A stretch of 64,000 nt of DNA from Acidobacteriota bacterium (GTDB lineage Bacteria; Acidobacteriota; Terriglobia; Bryobacterales; Bryobacteraceae). Below are positions 50,554 through 59,004 of the stretch, in pieces (positions within the stretch are counted from its first letter, which is position 1; each line of letters starts with the position of its first letter). A program made the position numbers and the translations under genes. The stretch covers positions 1 to 64,000 of the forward strand of contig VFZU01000002.1 of assembly GCA_016870995.1 (NCBI GenBank), in the 5' to 3' direction. The notes beneath the pieces are model-generated. The model did not search any database. It was given only the letters and a program-made list of their open reading frames with translations, and was not told the origin of the DNA.

Positions 50554-51293
50554 GCGGCACTCTTCAGTTCGAGTAAGTCGAGGAAGATCTCACGCAACCG
50601 TTGCTTGCCGGTGGCCGCGCGGAGTTCATCCATCGTGCCAGAGATCTTGAGTTGGCCGTGGTTGATCACGGCGATGCGGTCACAAAGGTATTCCGCTTCT
50701 TCCATGATGTGCGTCGAGTAAACGATGCACTTGCCGGCGCGTCGCGCATCGAGGATGCTGGCTTCAATGACGCGAGCCGTGGGAAGGTCGAGAGTAGCGG
50801 TAGGTTCGTCAAGGATCAACACCGGAGGATCATGGACCAGGGTCCGGGCGATCGCGGTCTTTTGCTTCATGCCGCTCGAAAGCTTGTCGGAGCGTGTGTC
50901 TGCGAACTCGCGCATGTCGAGACGGTCAATCAAATCGCTTGCGCGGCGGCTCAGATCTTGTTCGGGAACTTCGGCAAGACGGCCGAAGAACATCAGAATT
51001 TCACGCGGAGTTAGCCTTGCATAGAGCCCCATATCGCCGGTAAGAAATCCGATTTGCCGTCTGACATCCGCAGGGTTCGATGCGATGCTAAACCCATTGA
51101 TTGTGGCCGTGCCAGAGGTGGGCTTGAGAAGCGTGGAGATCAGGCGCAGGGTTGTCGACTTGCCTGCACCATTCGGGCCGAGCAATCCGAAAATTTCACC
51201 CTTACCGACAGTGAAGCTGACCTGATCCACCGCTTTGACGGTGCCACGCTTGGGATCGGAGAAGTGGCGACTAAGCGAGTCGACTTGTATCAT
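50550..51293 (-). CDS. ABC transporter ATP-binding protein (NatA-like)
   Basis: 247 residues from ATG 51293; the longer frame overlaps the ankyrin gene. Walker A GLLGPNGAGKSTTLRL, signature KLSSGMKQKTAIARTL and Walker B PPVLILDEPTATLD are all present, with the H-loop in IVYSTHIMEEAEYL. Forms an exporter with the permease downstream (4-base overlap). Divergent from the ankyrin-repeat gene with 27 bases between start codons. Confidence 0.94.
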   Translation of the reverse strand: MIQVDSLSRHFSDPKRGTVKAVDQVSFTVGKGEIFGLLGPNGAGKSTTLRLISTLLKPTSGTATINGFSIASNPADVRRQIGFLTGDMGLYARLTPREILMFFGRLAEVPEQDLSRRASDLIDRLDMREFADTRSDKLSSGMKQKTAIARTLVHDPPVLILDEPTATLDLPTARVIEASILDARRAGKCIVYSTHIMEEAEYLCDRIAVINHGQLKISGTMDELRAATGKQRLREIFLDLLELKSAA

Positions 51294-51320
51294 CCGTTTT
51301 CTGATTGTAGCGAGGTGAGC

Positions 51321-52295
51321 GTGAAACCGGCAGATGTCGAAGCAATGTTGAAGAAGAAGGATGCGGCAGGGCTGCGGAGGGTGGAGGCGGACTTGCTGCA
51401 ACATGCACAAGTAACTTGCGCGGCAGGCCAACAAGGCTGGATCGAGGGCCTTGTAATCATGGCGGAGACCGTTACAAATTGGAATCGGCTATGGCGCGGC
51501 TATCGCCCGCTTCATGCTGCCATTCAGGAGAAAGCACATGGGCCAGGCGAAGCATCCCTGGAACGGCTTGAGGCTATCCGCTGGCTGATCGAGCATGGGG
51601 CGGACGTGGAGGCTCATGGGGCCTGGCCACCGGCTCGGTGCTTGTTGATTGCTTGCTTTTCGGGGGTTCGAAGCGTGGTTGATCTGATTTTGCGCTCGGC
51701 AAACCAGGACGGGTTTATGGCGATTGCACTGGGGGAGCTCGGCAAGGTCAAGAAGATCCTGAGCCGGGATGCGACTTTTGCCTCACAACGAGCCGATGGT
51801 GGGCTTACGCCATTGATGATTTCGTGTGCAACTCGAATGGTCAACGAGGCAAGTCTGCAGATCGCAACGCTGCTGATCGAAGCAGGAGCGGATGTTCAAG
51901 CGCAAACAAAGACCTGGGACCATTCTGTAGATGCAGTTTACTTTTGTGCCGGAAGTGGCAAGAACACGTTGTTCCAGTTGTTGCTCGATCGAGGGGCCGA
52001 TGCAACGGCTGCATTGGTTCCGGCGCTCTGGCAGGATGACCTTGAATTGGCGCAAGCATGTATCAATGCTGGAGGTCAAGTCGATGCGTGCCGAGATGGC
52101 GAAACCCCGATCCTGAATCAGATGATCCGATGGGGAAGGGTGAAACAGGCTCTGTGGCTGCTTGAGCACGGCGCGAATCCTGAGTTGACGGACTCACGCG
52201 GGTGGACAGCGTGTGATCAGGCCGAAAGCCGTGGCAATGCGCGGATACTCGAGGCGGTGCAGCTAGCGCGGAAGCGCAAGTACACCCCAAGGTGA
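51321..52295 (+). CDS. Ankyrin-repeat protein
   Basis: 324 residues from GTG 51321 (GAGGT just upstream; another GTG two codons before). It holds about five ankyrin-like repeats: RPLHAAIQEKA, IRWLIEHGADVEAHG, TPLMISCATRMVNEA, TLLIEAGADVQAQ, FQLLLDRGADATAALV and LWLLEHGANPELTDSRGWTA. No signal peptide. Ankyrin proteins serve as protein-binding scaffolds. Its 3' end overlaps the YVTN gene by 33 bases. Confidence 0.88.
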   Translation: MKPADVEAMLKKKDAAGLRRVEADLLQHAQVTCAAGQQGWIEGLVIMAETVTNWNRLWRGYRPLHAAIQEKAHGPGEASLERLEAIRWLIEHGADVEAHGAWPPARCLLIACFSGVRSVVDLILRSANQDGFMAIALGELGKVKKILSRDATFASQRADGGLTPLMISCATRMVNEASLQIATLLIEAGADVQAQTKTWDHSVDAVYFCAGSGKNTLFQLLLDRGADATAALVPALWQDDLELAQACINAGGQVDACRDGETPILNQMIRWGRVKQALWLLEHGANPELTDSRGWTACDQAESRGNARILEAVQLARKRKYTPR

Positions 52296-53294
52296 GCCGA
52301 CGGATTCGATCCGCTTGGTGACGGCTTTCGTAGCGATGTCGATCACTGCGATGTCATTGCCTGGGCCATTTGCGGTGAACAACGTCTTGCCGTCAGGAGA
52401 GAGCGCGATGCCCCAGGGCCTGCGGCCCGCCTCGACTTCCGCAAGAGTCTTGCCAGTGGTGGCATCGAGGAAGAAAACCTTCTTGCCACGGCCAGTGCTG
52501 ACATAGAGAGTCTTCGAGTCCGGCGAAAGCAAAACTTTCATCGGCTTGACGACTCCCGCTTCTCCAAGCGAAACGGTTTGAAGCGCTTTCTTTGCGGCGA
52601 TGTCGATCAACACGACCGTGCCATCATTTTCAGCATTCAACCAGGCGCGATTGCCATCGGGCAGAAAGGCGATCGATCGAGGACGGCGCCCGACCTTGAT
52701 GTTGTCAACCAGCTCCTGGCGTGCGGTGTCGATCACGGCCACCGTGCCCGCATCCTCCGAGGTCACCAGCACAAGTTTTCCGTCGGGGCTAACAGTGACG
52801 CCCTCGGGTTCGTCTCCGGTTTTGATCTCTTTCACGATCTTTCCCGCTGCGAGGTCAAGGATCGAGGCGCCACCGACATCTTCGTTGGAAACGTAGAGCA
52901 ACTTGCCATCCCTGCTGAGGTCGAATTCTTCGGGGTCTGATCCGCTATGAATGACGCGAAGCAGCTTTTGCCGAGCCACATCGAAGACACCAATGCCATC
53001 GGCGCTCTTGTCTGGAGGGGGCAAAGTGCTTTCGTCGACACCTGGGCCGGCAATGGGAGAGCCACTCAGAGCCACGTAAATCGTCTTGCCGTCGGGGCTC
53101 GCATGAATGCCTCTGGGTCGCTTGCCGAGCGGCACCTTGGCGACGACTTCCATTTTGAGGGAATCGATGATCGTGAGGTCGCCGCTCACTTCGTTGGTGA
53201 CATAGATGCGGTAACCGCCCGCCTGGGGCTGTTGTGTGCAACTGGCGAGAATCAAGGCGAGGCAGAAGAAAAGCAGGCGGGGCATGCCCTTCAT
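52263..53294 (-). CDS. YVTN beta-propeller lipoprotein
   Basis: 343 residues with a lipobox (LILASC, Cys19). The body consists of seven or eight repeats of the YVTN type (RIYVTNEVSGDLTIID, GIHASPDGKTIYVAL, VTVSPDGKLVLVTSEDAGT, IALSPDGKTLFTANGPGND). Such propellers resemble the heavy chain of methylamine dehydrogenase and other periplasmic enzyme scaffolds. Starts 4 bases after the cupredoxin-like gene and belongs to the operon with the MauG-like di-heme protein. Confidence 0.92.
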   Translation of the reverse strand: MKGMPRLLFFCLALILASCTQQPQAGGYRIYVTNEVSGDLTIIDSLKMEVVAKVPLGKRPRGIHASPDGKTIYVALSGSPIAGPGVDESTLPPPDKSADGIGVFDVARQKLLRVIHSGSDPEEFDLSRDGKLLYVSNEDVGGASILDLAAGKIVKEIKTGDEPEGVTVSPDGKLVLVTSEDAGTVAVIDTARQELVDNIKVGRRPRSIAFLPDGNRAWLNAENDGTVVLIDIAAKKALQTVSLGEAGVVKPMKVLLSPDSKTLYVSTGRGKKVFFLDATTGKTLAEVEAGRRPWGIALSPDGKTLFTANGPGNDIAVIDIATKAVTKRIESVGSPWGVLALPR

Positions 53295-53298
53295 TATT

Positions 53299-54033
53299 TC
53301 ACTGTCCTGTAAATTTGAATTCGAGTCGCGATTGCGCAGCTGGAGTTAAGGTGACGCTGAGTTCGCGCGTGCCGAGGGTCTCGTGCCAGGCCACCAGAGT
53401 GTAGTTTCCGGGGGGCAGGTTGGGAATCGTGAATCGACCGTCAGGGCCGGTGGTGAAAAAGTAGGGATGAGGGAGAACGCCGATCCAGGACCGCATCCAT
53501 TTATGCACGTTGCACTTGATGCGGATCATCACCTCCTGGGCGACGAAGCAGCGCTTCAGGGGTGGGTCTTGCGGGGCCTGGCTTTGATTCCACTCGCGGT
53601 TCACTTGAGCCAGGGGGTGGATGTTGTGGGTGACGGGATCGGAGTTTGTTACCTCAAAGGGTTGACCCACCTGGATACCGCTGACTCGCGGCGCAAACCA
53701 GCAGCCTTTCTGATCGATGCGCGCAGTAGTGAGAGGCTGCTCAAATGACTTGCCTTCGAGACCGGATTTGACGTAGACGAACGCATTCGAGAGGCCACCA
53801 CTGGGGCTGATGACCACGGCGAGATCTTCCCGTTTGCCATCGGGATACAGCTTGCGGCATTCGGGGTCTTGATCCATATCGATGATTGTGGCTGTAGTCG
53901 GTTTGCCTGTGTAGATCACTTGACCAGTTAGCGTGGCGGCTGAGGATGGATCCACTCGAAAGTGAGTTGGTGTAGATTCTCGCTTGGAGCAGGCGGCCAT
54001 TAGTAATGTTGCAACAATGAGGAGCCACTTCAT
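53299..54033 (-). CDS. Cupredoxin-like/carboxypeptidase-regulatory lipoprotein
   Basis: 244 residues with lipobox LMAAC (Cys15). An N-terminal beta-sandwich (ATLTGQVIYTGKPTTATIID) contains metal-site-like residues: THNIHP, then CNVHKWMRSW with a Cys-x-x-His and a Met, the spacing seen in plastocyanin-like methylamine-utilisation proteins. The last ~60 residues form a carboxypeptidase-regulatory fold (GRFTIPNLPPGNYTLVAWHE). Likely an electron-transfer or copper-binding periplasmic protein. Its ATG overlaps the MauG-like stop. Confidence 0.82.
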   Translation of the reverse strand: MKWLLIVATLLMAACSKRESTPTHFRVDPSSAATLTGQVIYTGKPTTATIIDMDQDPECRKLYPDGKREDLAVVISPSGGLSNAFVYVKSGLEGKSFEQPLTTARIDQKGCWFAPRVSGIQVGQPFEVTNSDPVTHNIHPLAQVNREWNQSQAPQDPPLKRCFVAQEVMIRIKCNVHKWMRSWIGVLPHPYFFTTGPDGRFTIPNLPPGNYTLVAWHETLGTRELSVTLTPAAQSRLEFKFTGQ

Positions 54034-54968
54034 TTGGGGAGTTCTCCGTTAAGCGCTTCAAGAAAAGCGATGAGACCGTCGCGGTCTTCATTCGAGAGGT
54101 CGAGTGGGCGGATAAGCGGGTCGAGGTACTGGTTGGAGTTGCCGCCGCCAATGTAGAAGTCGACCACCTCCCGAAGTGTCTTCAAGCTGCCGTCGTGCAT
54201 ATAGGGCGCGGTGCGCGCGACGTTGCGCAACGAGGGTGTGCGGAATTCTCCGCGGCCGCGGCCGAGATCGGTGAGTTCCCCTTCGGAGTTCACGCCTACG
54301 CCGACATTGTGAAACAGCTGGTCTGTGTAGAGACCGTGATTGTTGTTGATGGAGTGGCAATTCACGCAATGGCGGCCAAAGATCTTCAGCCCAAGAATGG
54401 CAGAGTCGGACAAAGCAGACTTGTCACCGCCGTACATGTAACGGTCCGCAGGAGAATTGCCACTGAGGAGTGTTCGCTCATAGGCTGCGATCGCCTCGAG
54501 CACCTGATTCATGCGGATGGTTCCACCACCAAAAGCCTGCTTGTAAGAACTGTCTGCATTCAATCGGGCAAGCAGAGCTTCCGGCTTGTGGTTCATCTCA
54601 AGCTCGTTCGAGATGGGCCCAGCGGCTTGTTCTTCAAGGCTGCCAGCGCGGCCGTCCCAAAACTGGCGCTTCCAGTAGGCAGCATTCAGGACCGTCGGGG
54701 CATTCCGCTTTCCAGCTCGGTCGGCAACGCCGAGAGAGACCTTGCGGGCGTCGGCAAAGCCAGTATCGGGGTTGTGGCAGGACGCGCATGAAATCTTTCC
54801 GTCCACCGAAAGCATGGGGTCGAAGAACAGCTTCTTGCCGACTGCGACGAGTTCTGGGGATGGCTTGCGCGGTACAGTCAGGGGCGGCAGGCCAAGCGGC
54901 CCCGGAATTTGTTCAGGGGCGCGGCAACCGCACAACACAACCAACGCAATGAGGAAAACTTTAGCCAA
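54030..54968 (-). CDS. Di-heme cytochrome c peroxidase / MauG family protein
   Basis: 312 residues from TTG 54968 (AAAGGA just upstream), with a lipobox-like leader (VVLCGC). Two heme c sites are clear: CASCH (Cys61-His65) and CVNCH (Cys201-His205), with GKKLFFDPMLSVDG ahead of the first and RTPSLRNVARTAPYMHDGS near the second, the classic family sequence. Members either reduce hydrogen peroxide or, like MauG, modify a partner protein by long-range oxidation. Its start overlaps the oxidoreductase stop by 8 bases. Confidence 0.93.
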   Translation of the reverse strand: MAKVFLIALVVLCGCRAPEQIPGPLGLPPLTVPRKPSPELVAVGKKLFFDPMLSVDGKISCASCHNPDTGFADARKVSLGVADRAGKRNAPTVLNAAYWKRQFWDGRAGSLEEQAAGPISNELEMNHKPEALLARLNADSSYKQAFGGGTIRMNQVLEAIAAYERTLLSGNSPADRYMYGGDKSALSDSAILGLKIFGRHCVNCHSINNNHGLYTDQLFHNVGVGVNSEGELTDLGRGRGEFRTPSLRNVARTAPYMHDGSLKTLREVVDFYIGGGNSNQYLDPLIRPLDLSNEDRDGLIAFLEALNGELPK

Positions 54969-56262
54969 TTCCTTTTACCTTCCAGCCCTGCCTGTATTTT
55001 CTCTTGAGGAAGGCATTGGCTGCTTTTTCATTTTTGAAGCGAAGGCGATTGGTATCCCATTCAAGGGTGGTCTTGGGGAAGCGTGTGGCCAGGCTGCCGA
55101 GCAACACGGTTTCGCTTAAAGGGCCGGAATAATCAAAGCCAGCCGAAGGTTGACCTTTACCCTGAATCGCGTCGACCCATTGGTGGTAGTGGTCATTCGC
55201 ACGAACCTCTGGCATCTTGAAATCGCGGAACGAAGCCACCGGGAAAAGCTTGGGGAACGAGACGTGGGGTAACAACATCGCCCCCTGAGTGCCAACGAAG
55301 ATCGAGCCCTGGCTGGGCAGTTTTTCGCCCTCAATGAGTGTGGCGATTTCTTTAGGTGGGCGCTCGTCGCCGTCATACCAGGTGACAGCAACCGTCTTGC
55401 CCTCTGTATAGAGTGTGCCGCCAAAGACGTACTTCACGATGGCGTTGATCGCCCAACTGTGTTCATTGGGTGCAGGGCCTTCAGAGCGAACGGTTAACGG
55501 TGAGGTGACGCCGAGGGCGCCAAAGACGGGATCGTAAATGTGGCAGCCCATATCGCCAAAGGTGCCAGTGCCAAATTCGAGACGCTTGCGCCAGTTACCA
55601 GGGTGGACGTAGCCCTTGATGTAAGGTTCCAGGCGACCAACCCCAATCCAACCGTCCCAATCGAGAGTGGTGGGCACGGCATCGGACTGCTGCGGCTTTG
55701 GGTTTACGTCGCCCCACTTCTTGTTGCTCCAGGCGTGGACCTCGCGGATCTTGCCAACAGCACCTGACTGAATCAACTGAACGGCGAGGCGGTATTCCGC
55801 GTTCGAGTGAATCTGAATACCCATCTGGGTGACGAGTTTTTTTCGACGCGCGTATTCGGCGACTTTTCGCGATTCGTGGACATGCGAGGTTAGAGGTTTC
55901 TGACAGTAGACATGCAGTCCGCGTCGCATGGCGGCCATCGTTTGCGGAGCATGCATATGATCGGGAGTGCCGACGCAGACGGCATCCAGATCCTTGTATT
56001 CAAGGTCCAGCATCTTGCGCCAGTCCTGCACGAGTTTGGCCTTGGGATACTTTTGGACAACGCGTCGATTGCTGGATGTGTCCACGTCAGCAACCGCGAT
56101 CAGATCCACCGATGGGTGGGTTGAGATGGCATCGAGAGTGGCCCAGGCCATGCCCCCGGCCCCCATCGATGCGAGGCGCACCCTGCCACTGGGCGGCGCC
56201 GAAATCAGATTGCGAATGAAAAAAGGAGCGGCGAGCAGGCTGCGCCGGGACGTGACATTCAT
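54961..56262 (-). CDS. Gfo/Idh/MocA-family oxidoreductase, exported
   Basis: 433 residues from ATG 56262. The leader NVTSRRSLLAAPFFIRNL is twin-arginine-like. NAD-binding motif ASMGAGGMAWATLDAI, then CVGTPDHMHAPQTMAAMRRG and YCQKPLTSHVHESR, where the usual Glu-Lys-Pro is Gln-Lys-Pro, as in acidobacterial and planctomycetal members. C-terminal half has GTGTFGDMGCHIYDPVF. Acts on sugars or polyols. Divergent from the TonB receptor at 56286 with only 23 bases between start codons. Confidence 0.9.
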   Translation of the reverse strand: MNVTSRRSLLAAPFFIRNLISAPPSGRVRLASMGAGGMAWATLDAISTHPSVDLIAVADVDTSSNRRVVQKYPKAKLVQDWRKMLDLEYKDLDAVCVGTPDHMHAPQTMAAMRRGLHVYCQKPLTSHVHESRKVAEYARRKKLVTQMGIQIHSNAEYRLAVQLIQSGAVGKIREVHAWSNKKWGDVNPKPQQSDAVPTTLDWDGWIGVGRLEPYIKGYVHPGNWRKRLEFGTGTFGDMGCHIYDPVFGALGVTSPLTVRSEGPAPNEHSWAINAIVKYVFGGTLYTEGKTVAVTWYDGDERPPKEIATLIEGEKLPSQGSIFVGTQGAMLLPHVSFPKLFPVASFRDFKMPEVRANDHYHQWVDAIQGKGQPSAGFDYSGPLSETVLLGSLATRFPKTTLEWDTNRLRFKNEKAANAFLKRKYRQGWKVKGIG

Positions 56263-56285
56263 ATCCACTACGATATCCTTTTGCG

Positions 56286-58997
56286 ATGAAGTATCTGAGG
56301 GTGGCGATGGTGGCCGCCTTGTTGAGCATTCTGTGCCAGTCGACCCTGGCAGCAAATGCCGTATTGATCGTCGTAAAGGATTCGAGTGGTGCCCGAATTG
56401 CCTGCGATGGGGTTATTGTGCGGCATGAGACAGGGCGCGTCGATTCTTTTCGGACCGATGCGGAAGGCAGGAAGCAGTTCGAATCGCTCGCCGAGGGGCG
56501 CTACCGGATTGAAGTAACCGCTGCCGGCTTTCAGATGGCGAGCATCGACGTGGATGTGCGCAGCGGAGCCGATGTGTCCCGCGAGATCGTGCTGGGAGTG
56601 ATCGGCTCGAACTTCAAGATCGAGGTGACCAGCGTGTTGCCATTGCCTGGTGTGGGCCGAGCCCTTGATGAACTGCCAGCTCCCTACCAGGTGGAAAGCG
56701 CGGCCGCTCTGCATTCGGCCCTGAATCTGGCCGATTTTCTCAATCGGCAAGTACGCGGCGTACATGTGAACGAGATCCAGGGCAACCCGTTTCAGATGGA
56801 CGTCAATTACCGCGGTTACACGGCATCGCCGTTGTTGGGCACACCGCAAGGCATCTCGATTTACCTGGACGGCGTGCGGATGAACAAACCATTTGGGGAT
56901 GCCATCAGCTGGGATCTGATCCCCAAGAACCTCATTAGCGAAATGACGCTAGCGCCGGGATCGAATCCGCTCTTCGGGCTGAATACGCTCGGCGGAGCCA
57001 TCGCGGCCGAGTCGAAGGATGGGCGGCGTCACGGCGGAACTTCGCTTCAGTTGAGCGGAGGAAGCTTCGGACGCAAGATGGCGGAATTGGAGCATGGTGG
57101 CGCAACGCAACAAGGCTGGCACTGGTTGCTCGGCAGCAGCCTGTTCTTTGAAGACGGTTGGAGAGAAAGCTCGCCCTCCAGTGTGCGGCAGTTTTACGCA
57201 AAGGGTGGGTGGCAGAGGGCGCGCACATCGATCTCGGTGACCACCAGCTTTGCGAATAACTCTATGGTTGGAAATGGCCTGCAGGAGCAACGCCTGTTGG
57301 AGTGGGATTACCGCAGCATCTACACGAAGCCGGATATTACGAATCAGAAGAGCCCATTCGTGAATGTGCAACTTCGAAGGGATTTAGGCTCTCGCTGGGA
57401 TGCGGCGGGCAACGTTTACTATCGAGGAATTCCCTCAAGAGTTTTGAACGGGGACATCAACGAGGAGTCGCTCGATCAGTCTCTCTACAGCTTGAATGCG
57501 CAGGAACAGGCCGCGCTACGAGCGGCCGGCTTCAGTGGATTTCCTACGTCGGGTGCGAACGCCGCCAATACGCCATTCCCGTTCTGGAGGTGCATCGCGC
57601 AAGTTTTGTTGGTGGATGAACCCGGAGAGAAATGCAATGGGTTGCTGAACCGGTCCGAGACGTTGCAGCACAACTATGGCTTCACTGGCCAATTGAGCTG
57701 GCGGGGAACCGCCGCAAAGACGCGTCATCAATTGACGATGGGCGGCGCTTTCGATGGGAACCGCGTACGATTCCTGCAATCGAGCGAGCTGGGCTATCTC
57801 AACCCCGACCGCAGCGTGACGGGCTTAAGAGTCTTCGCCGATGGGGTCACCGGAGGCGAGATAGATGGGGAGCCTTTCGATACGCGCGTGAACTTGCGGA
57901 GCAGGATTCAGGCGGTGAGCGCTTACGCCACAGACACGATGTCAGTCGGCAACCGGTGGAACTTTACTTTTTCAGGCCGCTGGAACCGCACCATGATTCG
58001 CAATCGCGACCGGATTCTACCTGGAGGCGGGACGGGCTCGCTCGATGGCGATCACAATTACCAGCGATTCAATCCGGCGGTTGGAGTTACGACTCGGATC
58101 GCGGGCAATGCCACGGCTTATGCCAGTTACTCAGAAGGCAGCCGGGCACCCACGGCAATCGAGCTCGGTTGCGCCGATCCGAATTCGCCATGCCGTCTGC
58201 CGAATGCGTTGGCAGGCGACCCGCCTTTGAATCAAGTGGTGACGCGAACCATCGAGTTTGGCGTCCGCGGCAATGTGGAGGGCAACTGGAAGTGGAATGC
58301 CGGGTTCTTCCGGGCCGTGAACCGCGATGATCTTTTGTTTGTAGCCAGCCCGCAAACCGGGTTTGGTTACTTTAGAAACTTTGGCAGAACACGACGGCAA
58401 GGATTCGAAAGCGGGCTATCGGGACAGCTGGGCCGCTTTCATGCCGGGATGAATTACACGTATCTCGACGCGACGTTTCAGAGCCCTGAAGAAGTGAACG
58501 GCACTGGAAACAGTACGAACGAAGAAGGCCTGGGATTTGAGGGCACCATCGATATCCGGCCGGGCAACCGTATCCCACTCACGCCTTCGCATATTGGCAA
58601 GGGCAGGCTGGACGCACGGCTCACTCGCAGGCTGAATCTGGACCTCGGCCTGGTGGTAATTTCGAGCTCAGTGGCGCGCGGCAACGAGAACAACGCGCAT
58701 CAAGCCGACGGGCGATTCTATGTGGGCCGAAGCAACTCGGCTGGTTACGCGGTGTTGAATGGAGGGTTGCGCTTCCAACTGGTTCCGCGCGCGGAGTTAT
58801 TTGTGCAAGCAAACAATTTGCTGGACCGCAGGTTCCATACTGCGGCACAATTGGGGTCGACCGGGTTTACGGATCGCGGGAACTTTATCGCGCGTCCCTT
58901 TGCGCCGGTGAACGGCGAGTACCCTCTGGTAGGCAGCACCTTTCTCGCGCCAGGCGCACCGCGCGGGGTTTGGGGTGGATTACGAATTCGTTTTTGA
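56286..58997 (+). CDS. TonB-dependent receptor linked to PhoD
   Basis: 903 residues with signal peptide (MKYLRVAMVAALLSILCQST). N-terminal carboxypeptidase-regulatory domain (NAVLIVVKDSSGARIACDG), then a plug unlike the Oar group: NPFQMDVNYRGYTASPLLG and ISIYLDGVRMNKPFGDAISW. Barrel strands follow, ending GVWGGLRIRF with a terminal Phe. It is 7 bases upstream of a PhoD-type phosphatase gene, so it likely imports a phosphorylated compound or works with the phosphatase to gain phosphate. Confidence 0.92.
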   Translation: MKYLRVAMVAALLSILCQSTLAANAVLIVVKDSSGARIACDGVIVRHETGRVDSFRTDAEGRKQFESLAEGRYRIEVTAAGFQMASIDVDVRSGADVSREIVLGVIGSNFKIEVTSVLPLPGVGRALDELPAPYQVESAAALHSALNLADFLNRQVRGVHVNEIQGNPFQMDVNYRGYTASPLLGTPQGISIYLDGVRMNKPFGDAISWDLIPKNLISEMTLAPGSNPLFGLNTLGGAIAAESKDGRRHGGTSLQLSGGSFGRKMAELEHGGATQQGWHWLLGSSLFFEDGWRESSPSSVRQFYAKGGWQRARTSISVTTSFANNSMVGNGLQEQRLLEWDYRSIYTKPDITNQKSPFVNVQLRRDLGSRWDAAGNVYYRGIPSRVLNGDINEESLDQSLYSLNAQEQAALRAAGFSGFPTSGANAANTPFPFWRCIAQVLLVDEPGEKCNGLLNRSETLQHNYGFTGQLSWRGTAAKTRHQLTMGGAFDGNRVRFLQSSELGYLNPDRSVTGLRVFADGVTGGEIDGEPFDTRVNLRSRIQAVSAYATDTMSVGNRWNFTFSGRWNRTMIRNRDRILPGGGTGSLDGDHNYQRFNPAVGVTTRIAGNATAYASYSEGSRAPTAIELGCADPNSPCRLPNALAGDPPLNQVVTRTIEFGVRGNVEGNWKWNAGFFRAVNRDDLLFVASPQTGFGYFRNFGRTRRQGFESGLSGQLGRFHAGMNYTYLDATFQSPEEVNGTGNSTNEEGLGFEGTIDIRPGNRIPLTPSHIGKGRLDARLTRRLNLDLGLVVISSSVARGNENNAHQADGRFYVGRSNSAGYAVLNGGLRFQLVPRAELFVQANNLLDRRFHTAAQLGSTGFTDRGNFIARPFAPVNGEYPLVGSTFLAPGAPRGVWGGLRIRF

Positions 58998-59004
58998 GAA
59001 CCTT

